Below, in pieces: positions 11,513 to 20,953 of a stretch of DNA of 64,000 nucleotides. Each line of letters starts with the position of its first letter. Positions within the stretch are counted from its first letter, which is position 1. Origin of the DNA: Sporodiniella umbellata (Eukaryota; Mucoromycota; Mucoromycetes; Mucorales; Rhizopodaceae). The stretch is taken from contig JAIXMR010000023.1 in assembly GCA_025677835.1 (NCBI GenBank), positions 62,001 through 126,000 on the forward strand, read 5' to 3'. Below the pieces are notes generated by a model that saw only the letters and a program-made list of their open reading frames with translations, ran no database searches and was not told where the DNA came from. The translations under genes and the position numbers were made by a program.

Positions 11513-12615
11513 TTAATTTTAATAAAACTTGAATCTAATAATATATTTTAAGGACCAAGAAAAAAGTAGTTTTTTTTTTTTTTTTTTTTTTTTTTGCAGG
11601 GAAGCAGCCTTCTCCCCCGCTTTTTGTTTGTCTTAATAACAAGTACGCCAAATAGAAATTGGGCCAAAATAATAATAACAATAATAATAGTAACCAAAAA
11701 AAAAAAAAAAAAAAAGAAAAGACAAAAAAGGACACAATTTCCTTATAAACACGTTTGAGATAAAGTACAAAGTTTGGAGATGATCGCCAGATTTTTTTTG
11801 TCAGTGAGTACAAACACAGTGCGAGAAAAATAAAGGTAAAGTGGTCTGTTGTAGTAAAAAGAAGGTATTTATAGCTTTTCTTCTTTTATGGAAAACTGTT
11901 GTTATTGTTTTTAATTTGTTCGTTCTTCATTTTCTAAACGTCTTGACCAACTTGGTTAGATGAAACGTAAATAAGTGTAATTAAAACAATCTTTTTTGTT
12001 TTGTGTAAAGTTGTACTTTAGAAGCTGGCTCTTGGTTCAAACTACGAAACACAAACGCGTATGCACGCCAGGAGATGATAAAGAAATACTGTTTAACGTT
12101 GACACTTTGTTGCACAGACAATAAAAGGAATAGACACAAGTGGGGGATTTTTTTCTGGTTTGTGTATCGTCAAACCTTATGACTTTGTATGATGTGAGCT
12201 TCAGGTCAGCTTTGATTAAATCAACCAGTTAAAGCTCTCAACTACGATAGGGCTTTGTTGTGTGTTCCAGAGGAAGTGGGAAAACCAACATAATAACAAT
12301 AGTAATAAAAAAAAAAAAAGGGAAAAGAGCCAAAAAAAAAAAAAACCAAAGAAAAAAGGCACTATTCGGATCCGTCGTGAGAAAGAGAACATTCTAAACA
12401 CAGTAAAATTTACAAAACATGAGTTTTTTTTTTTTTTTTACAGTTTTACACATATTCTACAGAAGAGAGTAGGTTTCGATTCTCCTCTTTTTCCCCGGTT
12501 TTTTTTTTTTTTTTTTTTTTTTTGTTTTTCTGCTTTTATTTGTTATTTCATTTTTCTTTAAATACGCCATGGAAATAAAAAAGCTTTTTTTTAAAAAAAA
12601 AATTGTAAAGACAAA
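11513..12615. other. Intergenic, homopolymer-rich
   Basis: No gene was found. The stretch holds long T and A runs (about 11571-11595, 11697-11715, 12308-12345, 12424-12439 and 12500-12523) and low-complexity open frames that translate to Phe/Lys runs only. Confidence 0.5.
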
Positions 12616-12732
12616 ATGGAAACCCAAATAGTATTTCTCTGTCAACACAATCATCATACTGGCTGTTCATTCTGCGGCGTAACTGGTCATATAGCTTGGA
12701 ATTGCCCCAAAAGACATAGACCTAGTCAGTGA
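12616..12732 (+). CDS. Candidate 38-aa CCHC zinc-knuckle miniprotein
   Basis: An ATG-initiated ORF of 38 codons contains one perfect zinc knuckle, CSFCGVTGHIAWNC (C-x2-C-x4-H-x4-C), followed by the basic tail PKRHRPSQ and a stop. CCHC knuckles bind single-stranded nucleic acid in CNBP, splicing and retroelement Gag proteins. No flanking exon with matching phase or retroelement sequence was recognisable nearby. It may be a true small protein, the end of an unrecognised spliced gene, or an isolated relic. The TTTTTCTTT-rich leader is like the promoters of other genes here. Confidence 0.4.
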   Translation: METQIVFLCQHNHHTGCSFCGVTGHIAWNCPKRHRPSQ

Positions 12733-12839
12733 AAAAAAAAATAGAAACTATATCCTATGCCAAATATGCCTTTTTTTTTTCTTTCCTCTCCCTTTACGAT
12801 CTATGGTATTCTCTTTTTTGTATAGCCACACTTACAAAT

Positions 12840-12886
<47 letters not shown>

Positions 12887-13428
12887 GCAAAGCTCTTGTA
12901 ATAAAACACAGCATATGAGATAAAGTTTGTTACAGAGATAAACTTTATTATGTATTTTTTTTTTCTTTTTAAAAAAAGGGAGCTACTTTTACTAATAAAT
13001 TATGATGTAATTGAACAATGAGCTTACATATAGCCATATACTTTATGAGACAACTAGAGAGCAAACCTGTCAACAATTCTGGCTTTCTAATTCTTCTATT
13101 TGTTTTGTGGGTTTATTTTTGTAAAGTGGGTCTTCAGGACCCATCCTATATTCTAACCTGGCGAAAATTTACCTTACACGAGTTTAAATAGATAGCTTAT
13201 TTTGTATTAGAAAGTACAATTATGGCCTGAATTTTTGTAATTAAGAGGAAAGCAATTGGACTTTTTAGCCTTTGTTTGTTTTCAGCAAAAAAAAAAAAAA
13301 ACACATACACACACATGTGTATACACACTTTTGATTGAGCAGGGCCGTTACTTTTTTTTTGTTTTCGTTTGAACTTGGCCTTAATTGAAAGCACAAGTGT
13401 GCTTGTATCTCTTTTTATTGTTGTTGTT
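12733..13428. other. Intergenic with CA/TA microsatellite
   Basis: No gene was found. A compound (CA)n(TA)n microsatellite occupies about 12838-12886, followed by AT-rich sequence downstream of the minus-strand gene ending at 13429. Confidence 0.5.
12838..12886. repeat. Compound (CA)n(TA)n microsatellite
   Basis: About eleven CA units run directly into about twelve TA units. The same compound type recurs at ~16727-16764 and ~62154-62228. Confidence 0.9.
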
Positions 13429-14396
13429 TTAGATTGCAAATCTTTCAGACTGCACCTGCTTTTTCACCAGACGACATTTTTTTGAAGAACTATTCAAGTC
13501 TTTCTTGCCACAATAGAGACGAGATTGATTCAGACAGGCCGCATGTTTCATTCGTTCATTGATTTTGAGCTCCAACTCCTGAGCAAGCATGTCTCCTTGG
13601 GGCACCAAATCAGGAGGGTAGCTAAAACCCATGAGTAGATGGTTTTCCACCCAAACTTCCACTAAATTGAGAAGTCGGTAACCCAAACAGTTGGTTTTCA
13701 CTTCCCATTCGCCGAGTTGATCTGTAGGTTCATCATGCAGATCATGGGTAGTGTAGACGACAGGGTATTCAAGAAGAAAGCCGACGAGTGCTACCATACA
13801 GGTCGGTATACTGTCTGAATAAATCAGTCTATTGCGTCCAAGTAAACAGGGAGCAATGTGCTTATGAAGCCAATAGTCGAGCTGTTCTGGCGGATCAATT
13901 TCTAAGGGTTCCTTGTCTTGCACAGCAATAAAGACGGGCGCATTGGGTTTTGAAAAAGAGCGGATGTGCTTTAAAAGGGCTTCTTTGTTACATAGAAATG
14001 TATAACGATCGCTGAATTGAAGTAAAACAAGGCAGGTCGATTGCTAAAATAACAAAAATGGAAATAAACAAGAATGTTATTTATGTGCTCTGTATGCAGA
14101 TCTATACATTTATAGAAAAGTACGTCAACTAAAACGCGTGCTATGCTTTCAGCTTGCTTTTGATCCACAGAGAGAATGTCAATCAAATGCGCTACCCTTT
14201 TTTTTTTTTTTTTTTGGGAAATAATAACAGTCATCTCTTTTTTTTTGGTACCTTTTGATCACTTTTTTTTTTTTTTTATCACTCAATACCTTAAACCTGA
14301 GTCAACAACACGAAAGATCTGAACGAGTGACTCTCTTTTTTCCGAGCTAATACGACGAAAGCAGCTATCGACTACTCTTTCCCACTGAATCGCCAT
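13429..14396 (-). CDS. Conserved uncharacterised protein, possibly C1orf74/UPF0739 (DUF4504) family
   Basis: Exons in transcript order are 14396-14290, 14196-14124 and 14043-13429, giving 264 aa with consistent phases. The N-terminal helix contains RVVDSGLR, then VAHLIDILSVD, then a strand-rich region CLVLLQFSDRYTFLCN and VALVGFLLEYPVVYTTHD, and a basic C-terminus. The opening with a DSGL(R/K) motif followed by a hydrophobic strand, and the later GFLL.YPV.Y block, remind me of C1orf74-like proteins. I cannot confirm that without alignment. The donor chosen for intron 2 (GTACTT at 14123) is the one that restores the frame; the alternative GTATAG donor does not. It is divergent from the Sel1-repeat gene. 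Confidence 0.6.
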
Positions 14397-14818
14397 TACA
14401 AAAAAAAAAAAAAATTAAGCAAAACAAAGGTGAAATGCTTGAAAGAAAAGTAGAAAATTTCAAAAAAAGAAGCCCTGTTTTCCGTTTCTTATTTGGCATC
14501 CAGCAGAAAAAATAATAATACCGTGTTTTGACTCCGAATAAAATAAAAGAAGGTGTCTCAGATAAAGATGTAGGCATAATCGTTTTTTGTTTTGTTATTT
14601 TATTCCTTTTATTCCATTTTCTAAAAAAAAAAAAAAAAAAAAAATAGATTATTTTTCTTTTAGAAAAGAGGGTTGAATAAAAGACATTGCGAGAAAAAAA
14701 AAGAAAAAAGAAAAAAAAAAAAAGAAAAAAAAAAAACTGATTTACACGCACACACACACGCACACACACGCACACACATACACACACTTTTTTTTTTTTT
14801 TTTTCTTTTTGATTGTGA
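14397..14818. other. Divergent promoter, homopolymer and (CA)n rich
   Basis: This 0.4-kb spacer between the C1orf74-like gene (minus) and the Sel1-repeat gene (plus) holds A/T runs at about 14622-14643 and 14697-14736. It also holds an interrupted (CA)n tract at 14742-14787, directly followed by a T run that abuts the Sel1-repeat start. Confidence 0.5.
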
Positions 14819-16720
14819 ATGTCTTCATTTATTCATCGTTCAAAAAAATTAGTTTTGAATAAGATCAGCTCTAACGGCCAATACGATTTCGATAAGGCCA
14901 ATACGTATTTATGGGGCGGTAAAGGCGCGATACAATACGAAAGAGCGTTGGATCATTATTCCAAAGCCAATGCATTGGGCCATCCACAAGCTGCAGGCAT
15001 TCTTGGGTTTTTTCATGAGTTTGGATTAGGAACATGGACAGATTGTGTACTGGCGGAGGAATGGTATCAGCGAGGTGCTGATCTGGGGGATGAACTCTCG
15101 ATGGCCCGTTTGGCTTTTTTTCGAAAATACGGTCGACCTGGGGTCAAAATCAACCGATTGGAAGCCGAACGCTTATCAGCCAAAGTTACCACGCACTTGT
15201 CTTGGATCCAGCAGGCTGCCGAACATCTGCCGTCGGCTCAGTACGTACTGGGGAGTTGCTTTCACGAGGGTGTCGGGGTTCGAAAGGATGCCAATGCAGC
15301 CTTTGCATGGTACCTTCAGAGCGCACAGGCAGGGTGTGCACGGGGTCAGGCGATTCTGGGCTACTGCTATGGAGAAGGCCTCGGGGTTTCCAAAGACGAG
15401 CAGATGGCTTTAGCATGGTATCACTGCGCTGCGTCGCAAGGGGAGACGGTGGCCATGTACAACATCGGCTATTGTTATGAGGAAGGTATCGGAGTCAAGA
15501 CCGACACATGGGAGGCCGTCCGCTGGTACCGTCAGGCGGCCGAACTAGGCAACGCCTTTGCTCAGAACGCGCTCGGTTACTGTTACGAAGATGGCACAGG
15601 CATAGAAATGGATCCGGTCAACGCCGCTTATTGGTATACGAAATCTGCAAAGCAAGGTTACCCTTGGGCTGAATGTAACCTGGGCTATTGTTATCAAAAT
15701 GGAATCGGCGTCGATCAAGATAATGTCCTGGGTGCTTATTGGTATCGTAAATCGGCAGAGCAGGGCCATGCACGCGCACAACACAACCTTGGCTTTTGTT
15801 ATCAAAATGGTATAGGAATCGAACTCGACCCGCTATCGGCTGTCAAGTGGTATCGACGATCCGCTGAAAGAGGTAATGTATTTGCTTATCACTCCCTAGG
15901 CTACTGCTATCAGCATGGTATCGGTGTAGAAATCAATAAAGAAAAGGCGGTCTTTTGGTACACGTTGAGCGCCAAAAGAAACCATGCGCCTGCTCAGCTT
16001 TCACTTGGCTATTGTTTCCGAAGTGGTTTTGGTGTGCCCAAGGATGAACAGGAAGCCTTCCGTTGGTTTTTCGAAAGCGCAAGTCAAGGAAACGCATTGG
16101 CTCAGAACTCTTTGGGATTCTGTTACGAGGATGGAAGAGGCGTAGAGAAAGATGCTCAGCGCGCTTTTTATTGGTACCAAAAAGCGGCTCTCCGTGCTAA
16201 TGCCTGGGCTCAATGCAATCTCGCCTTTTGTTATGCAAACGGGATGGGCACCTCTCAAAACAACGTCCAGGCTGTATATTGGTATCAGCAAGCCGTATCG
16301 CAAAACCACCCTCGCGCCTTGGATAAATTAGGTCTGCACTTACAACTCGGCTTAGGAGTAGAGAAGAACCTTGCCTTGGCCTTTCAGCTTTTTTTACAGT
16401 CTGCTGAACTAGACCATACAGAGGCCCAGTATCATCTTGGCTTGTGTTATGAAAAGGGCATGGGATGCGAGGTCAACATAGAGAAAGCTACCTATTGGTT
16501 TGAAAAAGCTGCTCTGAGTAAGTACTTTGTTTATATGCACTCTGAATACCATCCCAATCTTTGTTTTTTTTTTCAAATAGGTGGCTGTCGAAGTTCCCAT
16601 GAAAGACTGAGAAGATTGTTGGCAGAAACACAATGGACAGTACCTTCTTTATTCTCTCTAAACAGTGAAGACATGCTCTCTTTCAACTTTATCTTGGGCT
16701 ATAATGCGCCGGCCGCTTAA
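14819..16720 (+). CDS. Sel1-like repeat (TPR-related) protein with about 13 repeats
   Basis: The open frame is continuous for 633 codons. A canonical intron (16518-16580, GTAAGT...AATAG, 63 nt) is probably removed, leaving 612 aa. About 13 repeats of ~36 residues follow the pattern AxxxLGYCYxxGxGVxxDxxxAxxWYxxSAxxG, for example AQNALGYCYEDGTGIEMD and AQHNLGFCYQNGIGIELD. Sel1 repeats form alpha-alpha superhelices that scaffold partner proteins, as in Chs4/Skt5 chitin-synthase activators and Hrd3. No other domain or prenylation CaaX box is seen, so the partner is unknown. Local GC is higher than in neighbouring genes. The C-terminal ~45 residues after the intron are unique. Confidence 0.88.
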   Translation: MSSFIHRSKKLVLNKISSNGQYDFDKANTYLWGGKGAIQYERALDHYSKANALGHPQAAGILGFFHEFGLGTWTDCVLAEEWYQRGADLGDELSMARLAFFRKYGRPGVKINRLEAERLSAKVTTHLSWIQQAAEHLPSAQYVLGSCFHEGVGVRKDANAAFAWYLQSAQAGCARGQAILGYCYGEGLGVSKDEQMALAWYHCAASQGETVAMYNIGYCYEEGIGVKTDTWEAVRWYRQAAELGNAFAQNALGYCYEDGTGIEMDPVNAAYWYTKSAKQGYPWAECNLGYCYQNGIGVDQDNVLGAYWYRKSAEQGHARAQHNLGFCYQNGIGIELDPLSAVKWYRRSAERGNVFAYHSLGYCYQHGIGVEINKEKAVFWYTLSAKRNHAPAQLSLGYCFRSGFGVPKDEQEAFRWFFESASQGNALAQNSLGFCYEDGRGVEKDAQRAFYWYQKAALRANAWAQCNLAFCYANGMGTSQNNVQAVYWYQQAVSQNHPRALDKLGLHLQLGLGVEKNLALAFQLFLQSAELDHTEAQYHLGLCYEKGMGCEVNIEKATYWFEKAALSKYFVYMHSEYHPNLCFFFQIGGCRSSHERLRRLLAETQWTVPSLFSLNSEDMLSFNFILGYNAPAA

Positions 16721-16726
16721 AAATAC

Positions 16727-16730
16727 ACAT

Positions 16731-16764
<34 letters not shown>
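16727..16764. repeat. CA/TA microsatellite in the Sel1-repeat gene 3' region
   Basis: A short ACACAC tract runs into about eleven TA units just downstream of the stop codon at 16720. Confidence 0.9.
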
Positions 16765-16769
<5 letters not shown>

Positions 16770-17003
16770 GCCCTCTCTTTTCCCCTCCTTGCCCTTTTTT
16801 CTTCTCCAATATGCATTTAGACGTCTATCATTTATTAAATCTACCCTTTTTCTGTACAAAAGCCTTTTCTAGTCATGAACTCCAAACACATTTCTTAAAA
16901 TGAACTTTCCAGATTTTGTAGGCAGATTGGATTGTATGATCCAAAAAGAGAGTTGGGCGATCTGACTGTTCCAAGACGCTTTCACTAAACAAGAACTTTC
17001 TGT

Positions 17004-17294
17004 TTAAAAACAGAACCCTATTTTTTTTTTTTTTTTTTTATGTATACCTAAAGGGACGATTTGGTGTTGATAAAGAGACTTGTTGTTTTGAACAGCGGAT
17101 TCGAATGAGGTAGGGGTACGATGAAGTGAGATGCGTTGTGAAGGCTGATTCAAAAGCTGATCAGCGCTCGATTTTGTCTCATCGATCTGTGCCTGAACTT
17201 GGGCCGTATTTTTCCATACACCAATTCGTGTTTGACAGGTTACTAAACTAGTTAGACCCACACCAGCGAATAAAGAAGTCCATTTCTTTGGCAT
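17004..17294 (-). CDS. Small single-pass membrane protein, unassigned
   Basis: A 96-codon ORF starts MPKKWTSLFAGVGLTSLVT, a basic start followed by one N-terminal hydrophobic helix. A polar region VQAQIDETKSSADQLLNQ with coiled-coil character follows, then a Lys-rich end encoded by an A run. The architecture (short N-terminal TM, then helix) is like small mitochondrial inner-membrane proteins such as the MICOS subunit Mic12, but no diagnostic motif supports this. The true C-terminus may lie before the poly-Lys. It is convergent with the Sel1-repeat gene. Confidence 0.5.
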   Translation of the reverse strand: MPKKWTSLFAGVGLTSLVTCQTRIGVWKNTAQVQAQIDETKSSADQLLNQPSQRISLHRTPTSFESAVQNNKSLYQHQIVPLGIHKKKKKKIGFCF

Positions 17295-17418
17295 GGCTTT
17301 ATTGACAAAAAAAAAAAAAAAAAAAAAAGGTGTGTGTGTGTGTGTTAAATCGCGGAGCTTGAAAACGCCTTAACAAACATTCGGTATGTTATCAATGCGA
17401 TGAAACAAGAAGGGTTTC

Positions 17419-17449
<31 letters not shown>

Positions 17450-17589
17450 AGTTTTTTCAAGTAGGATTGGACGTTTTGAAAAACCAAAGTAGCCTTTGGT
17501 TAGTTAAAAGCTAGTGTCCATAAAATGTGTATTATGAAGCTGTTGTTAGGGAAGAAAATATTTATGTACAAAACAAAATAAAAGCGAGG

Positions 17590-18007
17590 TTAAGGCAGTA
17601 AAGGAGTGCAGCGTCTTTCTTTAAAAACAGACAGGAACAGGCTCCAGAAATATAAAACAAAAGTAAGGAATCGGCTGAGGATAGTTGACCCTGTCGTGTT
17701 GTTGTCATCATCAGGCGGCTGGTTATTAGACTGGCGGACAGGGTGATTTAGAGTGGCACCGTAGTTGGGCACAGAGTGAGAGGTAAGTCGGGTGGTGCCA
17801 CTGTGGTTTTCTTGTAAGATGTCGGACAGAGATTGATAGGAAAAGTTGGATTTGGCGGACACAAAGGTGTTTGAGCTGATCAGCGAAGAAGAACGCGGTA
17901 GGATTTCTGAGAGCGGTTCGATCTGAGCGAGGGGTTGTTCAGAGGCTGTTGGGAGAAAAGGATGATGATGATGTGGATGATGATGTGGATGATGATGTTG
18001 ATTATCT

Positions 18008-18046
<39 letters not shown>

Positions 18047-18603
18047 ATACTACCGATACTACTGATACTACTGTTATAACTATGCTGGCTACAAATACTG
18101 ATACTGTCCACGCTGTTGTCACTAGAAGAGGTGTGCTGTAGATCATCCTCTGGCTCATAAAGATCCTGATGAGAAGCCACACGAAAAAGGCGGGTGGTAT
18201 TAAAGGGCTCATGACGATAGGCATCCTCTTCAGCGCCTACTGCTAAACCATCGATTGTAAGGTTAGCGTAGTCCCCCACATTCCAATCTTCCTCATCGTC
18301 TGGTAGACAAGGAGAGAATTCGTGGGTAAAGAGGGTATCGTCCCCTGACAAGAGCACAGAAGGTTTGACAGGGTAGATGCCTAAGAGTGTTTGTTGTGAT
18401 TTGCTGTAGATACTATGCAAGTGCCAGCACTCTCGAAACGAATAAGGAGCCGACCGTCGCTTTGTGTCAGGATAAAGTTGTTTAGTAAATTTATCCACCG
18501 TCGCATAAAACACTCGATTGGCTATCTCAAATGTATTGCGATGCTGACCAACAAAGTATAAATCCTGCCCTTCTTCATTGAATTCCTCTTTATCATAAAA
18601 CAT
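17590..18603 (-). CDS. Uncharacterised Ser/His-rich protein with C-terminal membrane anchor
   Basis: Read from the Met at 18603, this gives 337 aa. The N-terminal ~100 residues look folded (DLYFVGQHRNTFEIANRVFY, SFRECWHLHSIYSK). They are followed by acidic and low-complexity regions, including a run of about 12 Ser from a (CTG)10 tract at 18017-18046 and His/Pro repeats (17959-18000). The end SRFLTFVLYFWSLFLSVF is a hydrophobic tail suitable as a membrane anchor, with a basic terminus. The frame stays open upstream of 18603, but that part is poly-Lys and Phe-rich with intron-like TTTTTTCAAG just before CAGCTT. A short upstream exon is therefore possible. Family not recognised. Confidence 0.6.
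18017..18046. repeat. (CTG)10 trinucleotide repeat inside coding sequence
   Basis: Ten uninterrupted CTG units on the plus strand are read as AGC (Ser) codons on the minus strand, forming most of a poly-Ser stretch. Confidence 0.9.
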
Positions 18604-18686
18604 TAAACAAAGAAGCTGCTTGAAAAAATAACAAAAGTAGAAAAGAGCAAACAAATATCTTTTGTGTGATTTTAATACCATTTCTT

Positions 18687-18724
<38 letters not shown>

Positions 18725-19025
18725 TTTCTTACGACTCCAAGGGGTGGAAGCAAGCGTAAGAAAGAAACAGGATAAAAATGAGAAAAAGAGGAGAAAATGA
18801 TGAAAAAGAGAGATATTAGAATAAAATAGGAAAAAAAAAAAAAAGAAAGTACAGAGTTGGATACACATTCATAAGCTATTTTTTTTTTTTATATGTTTTA
18901 TGAAATTAACTAACACAACGAAACCTCCCCTGATTAAGACAGTTTATTGTTAATTAGCAAAGACAGTTAATTTAAACAAGTAACACGAATTAGGATTTTT
19001 TTTTTTAGAGAGTGATTTGACAGCT
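18604..19025. other. Intergenic with 34-nt T run
   Basis: The stretch contains a T run at 18688-18721 and no coding signal apart from the possible first exon of the upstream Ser/His-rich gene. Confidence 0.45.
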
Positions 19026-20356
19026 TTAAAGGGCAGCATTAAAGACATCAGCAAGGTTCTTGTCTTGAACAGCCTTTTCAAAAGACTTGCGGAGAGCTTC
19101 CAGGGCTTCGACAGACTTGTTTTTGGCAAGAATGTCATCCAACTTGAAGAGTTGAGAGTCGATTTGATCTGGCTTAGCAGGGGAGGCATCGGCCAAAGCA
19201 TAGTTGTTGTCTTTGACAATAGCCTTGATCGTCTTCTTTTCCTTCTTGATGGCACGCTTGACCATTTCCTTGTCTTTCTTGGCTGATTCGGCAGCCACTT
19301 TGGCATCGGCAGCAGCCTTTTCAGCAGCAAGCTTTTCTTCTTCGGCCTTACGAGCGGCCTCTTCAGCAGCAGCCTTGTCAGCAGCAGCCTTGGCATCCTT
19401 TTTGGCGTTTCTCTTCTTCTTTTCTTCCGCCTTAAAGATGGCAATACGAGGGTCAACCGAGAGACAGACATCAACCAGTTTACGGAGACGGGCATTGTCT
19501 TCCTTCTTGAGTTGCGCACGCTGGGCACGGTTCTTCTTTTCTTGGTAACGCTTATCATCACGGTTATCGGAGCCTTCGACACCTTCCTTGTCCAACCATT
19601 CAAAGGTTCTCCAGGAGTCAAAGTTGTAAAAGAAGTCGTAGAAACCTTCGACTTCCTCTTTGCTGGATTGCTCGTCACCCAGGCTGGGTACATTGCTCTT
19701 GTTCGAGAAACGGGCTTCACGCTCAAAGACAGGACGCCAGAGTTCGTAAAAGTTGCCAGAGGTCTTGGCAGTAGGCACATCCTCATCAAAGTGAGCCATG
19801 CCGTAATCAACGGAATCGTACTGGCGACGGCTGACAGGGTTCATCAAGGTATCGTAAGCTTTGGCAATACACTTGAAGAACGCATCGTCGTTCTTGTCAG
19901 CCTTTTTGTCGGGGTGGTGAAGGAGAACCATGCGACGGTGAGCCTTCTTGATTTGCTCTTCTGTGGCAAGATATCTGAGATTGGTCAGACCAAGCACAGC
20001 ATAGTTATCTTGGGCTTTCCATTGTGTGGGATCTTGGTTGACTTCAGAAATATCAACATCTTCGTATTGGAATTCAACGGTTTCTTCTTCAACAACCTGG
20101 TTGGCCTTCTCTTCAGCTTGATGACGTTCATCTTCAGAGAAAGAACGGTTTTGAGTCTTTCTACGAGCATGAGCAAGGAAATGGCGACCGACAGGTTCAA
20201 GAAGACGTTGTTCAGTGGCTATTTATCGAGTTTAATGTTTGACTTTTTTTTTTTTTATTATTATTTACCAGTCAAACCAGCATGAGCGGCAGAGGCTTGA
20301 TCAGCCTTGTAGGAAGCAGGGGGAGGGGGAAGCAAGAAATCAAGAGTCAAGGACAT
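19026..20356 (-). CDS. ZUO1: Zuotin (DNAJC2/MPP11-like ribosome-associated J-protein)
   Basis: Exons are 20356-20269 and 20218-19026 (426 aa). The N-terminal block LLEPVGRHFLAHARR is the zuotin Hsp70-L1-binding region. The J-domain spans ~100-170, with NYAVLGL and the HPD motif in LLHHPDKK. The zuotin homology domain follows, with YELWRPVFEREARFS, VEGFYDFFYNFDSWRTFEW and DNARLRKLVD. A long Ala/Lys/Glu charged helix is the ribosome-binding region, then a C-terminal helical bundle. Metazoan-type SANT domains are absent, as in yeast. With Ssz1 it forms the RAC complex that recruits Hsp70 to nascent chains. It is divergent from the LEA2-like gene across a 0.6-kb promoter carrying an X-box. Confidence 0.95.
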
Positions 20357-20953
20357 GTTGGATAGAGCAAAGAAAAAAAAAGTTTTGAATGTACGCGCTG
20401 TAGAAAAGGAAAAGGGAAAAGCCACCCCTTTCTATCGGACATATAAAAAAGAGCTTATAGGACCTTCCGATTGGATAAAAGTGGTTTGCTTAAAAAGCAA
20501 ACAAAGCTTCTTCTTTGTAGGCCAACCTTTTTTTATTGTTGAGAACGAAATACAAAAACAAATAAGGTTTGTGCCCATCCAATGACCTTTAAACTATTTA
20601 GTTTGTATTCCAACAATCCATTGGCTTGAACGAATTCTACTCGTTTCTCCCTTTTTTTTTTTCGAGGGGACAGAAAACGAATTTGCTGTGGAATACAAAC
20701 TAAAACATTGCTGGCAGTGTTTACAATCACCAGGGTCCCCTTTTTTTTTTTTTTTTTTTGTTTGTAGTTACTATTGTTATTATAGTCGTATCGTTTATTA
20801 AACATTGTTGCCTAGCAACAGAGAGTGCCAATGTAAAGCGACACATGTTCTACCAAAATGAGGTACTATCCCGGAGTTCTAAACCGTTATTTTTAAATGG
20901 CACGGATCTCTAAAGACAGTACAAATTACAATTTTCCTTCTTTTCTTTCCATT
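20357..20953. other. Bidirectional promoter between zuotin and the LEA2-like gene
   Basis: No coding signal. The spacer contains A/T runs (20741-20759 is a T run) and the X-box palindrome listed separately. Confidence 0.5.
20807..20819. promoter_or_regulatory. X-box-like palindrome (RFX-type site)
   Basis: GTTGCCTAGCAAC has GTTGC/GCAAC arms with a 3-bp spacer and is nearly identical to the RFX X-box. It lies 135 bp upstream of the LEA2-like start and 450 bp upstream of the zuotin start. It has the same architecture as the site at 10532-10544. Confidence 0.5.

Noticed and set aside
15045..15805. Overlapping ORFs in other frames of the Sel1-repeat gene
   Set aside because: Shadows caused by the 108-nt repeat periodicity and higher GC of the true gene.
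19512..20285. 257-codon plus-strand ORF opposite zuotin
   Set aside because: It is an exact antisense shadow of the strongly supported zuotin coding sequence and has no domain of its own.
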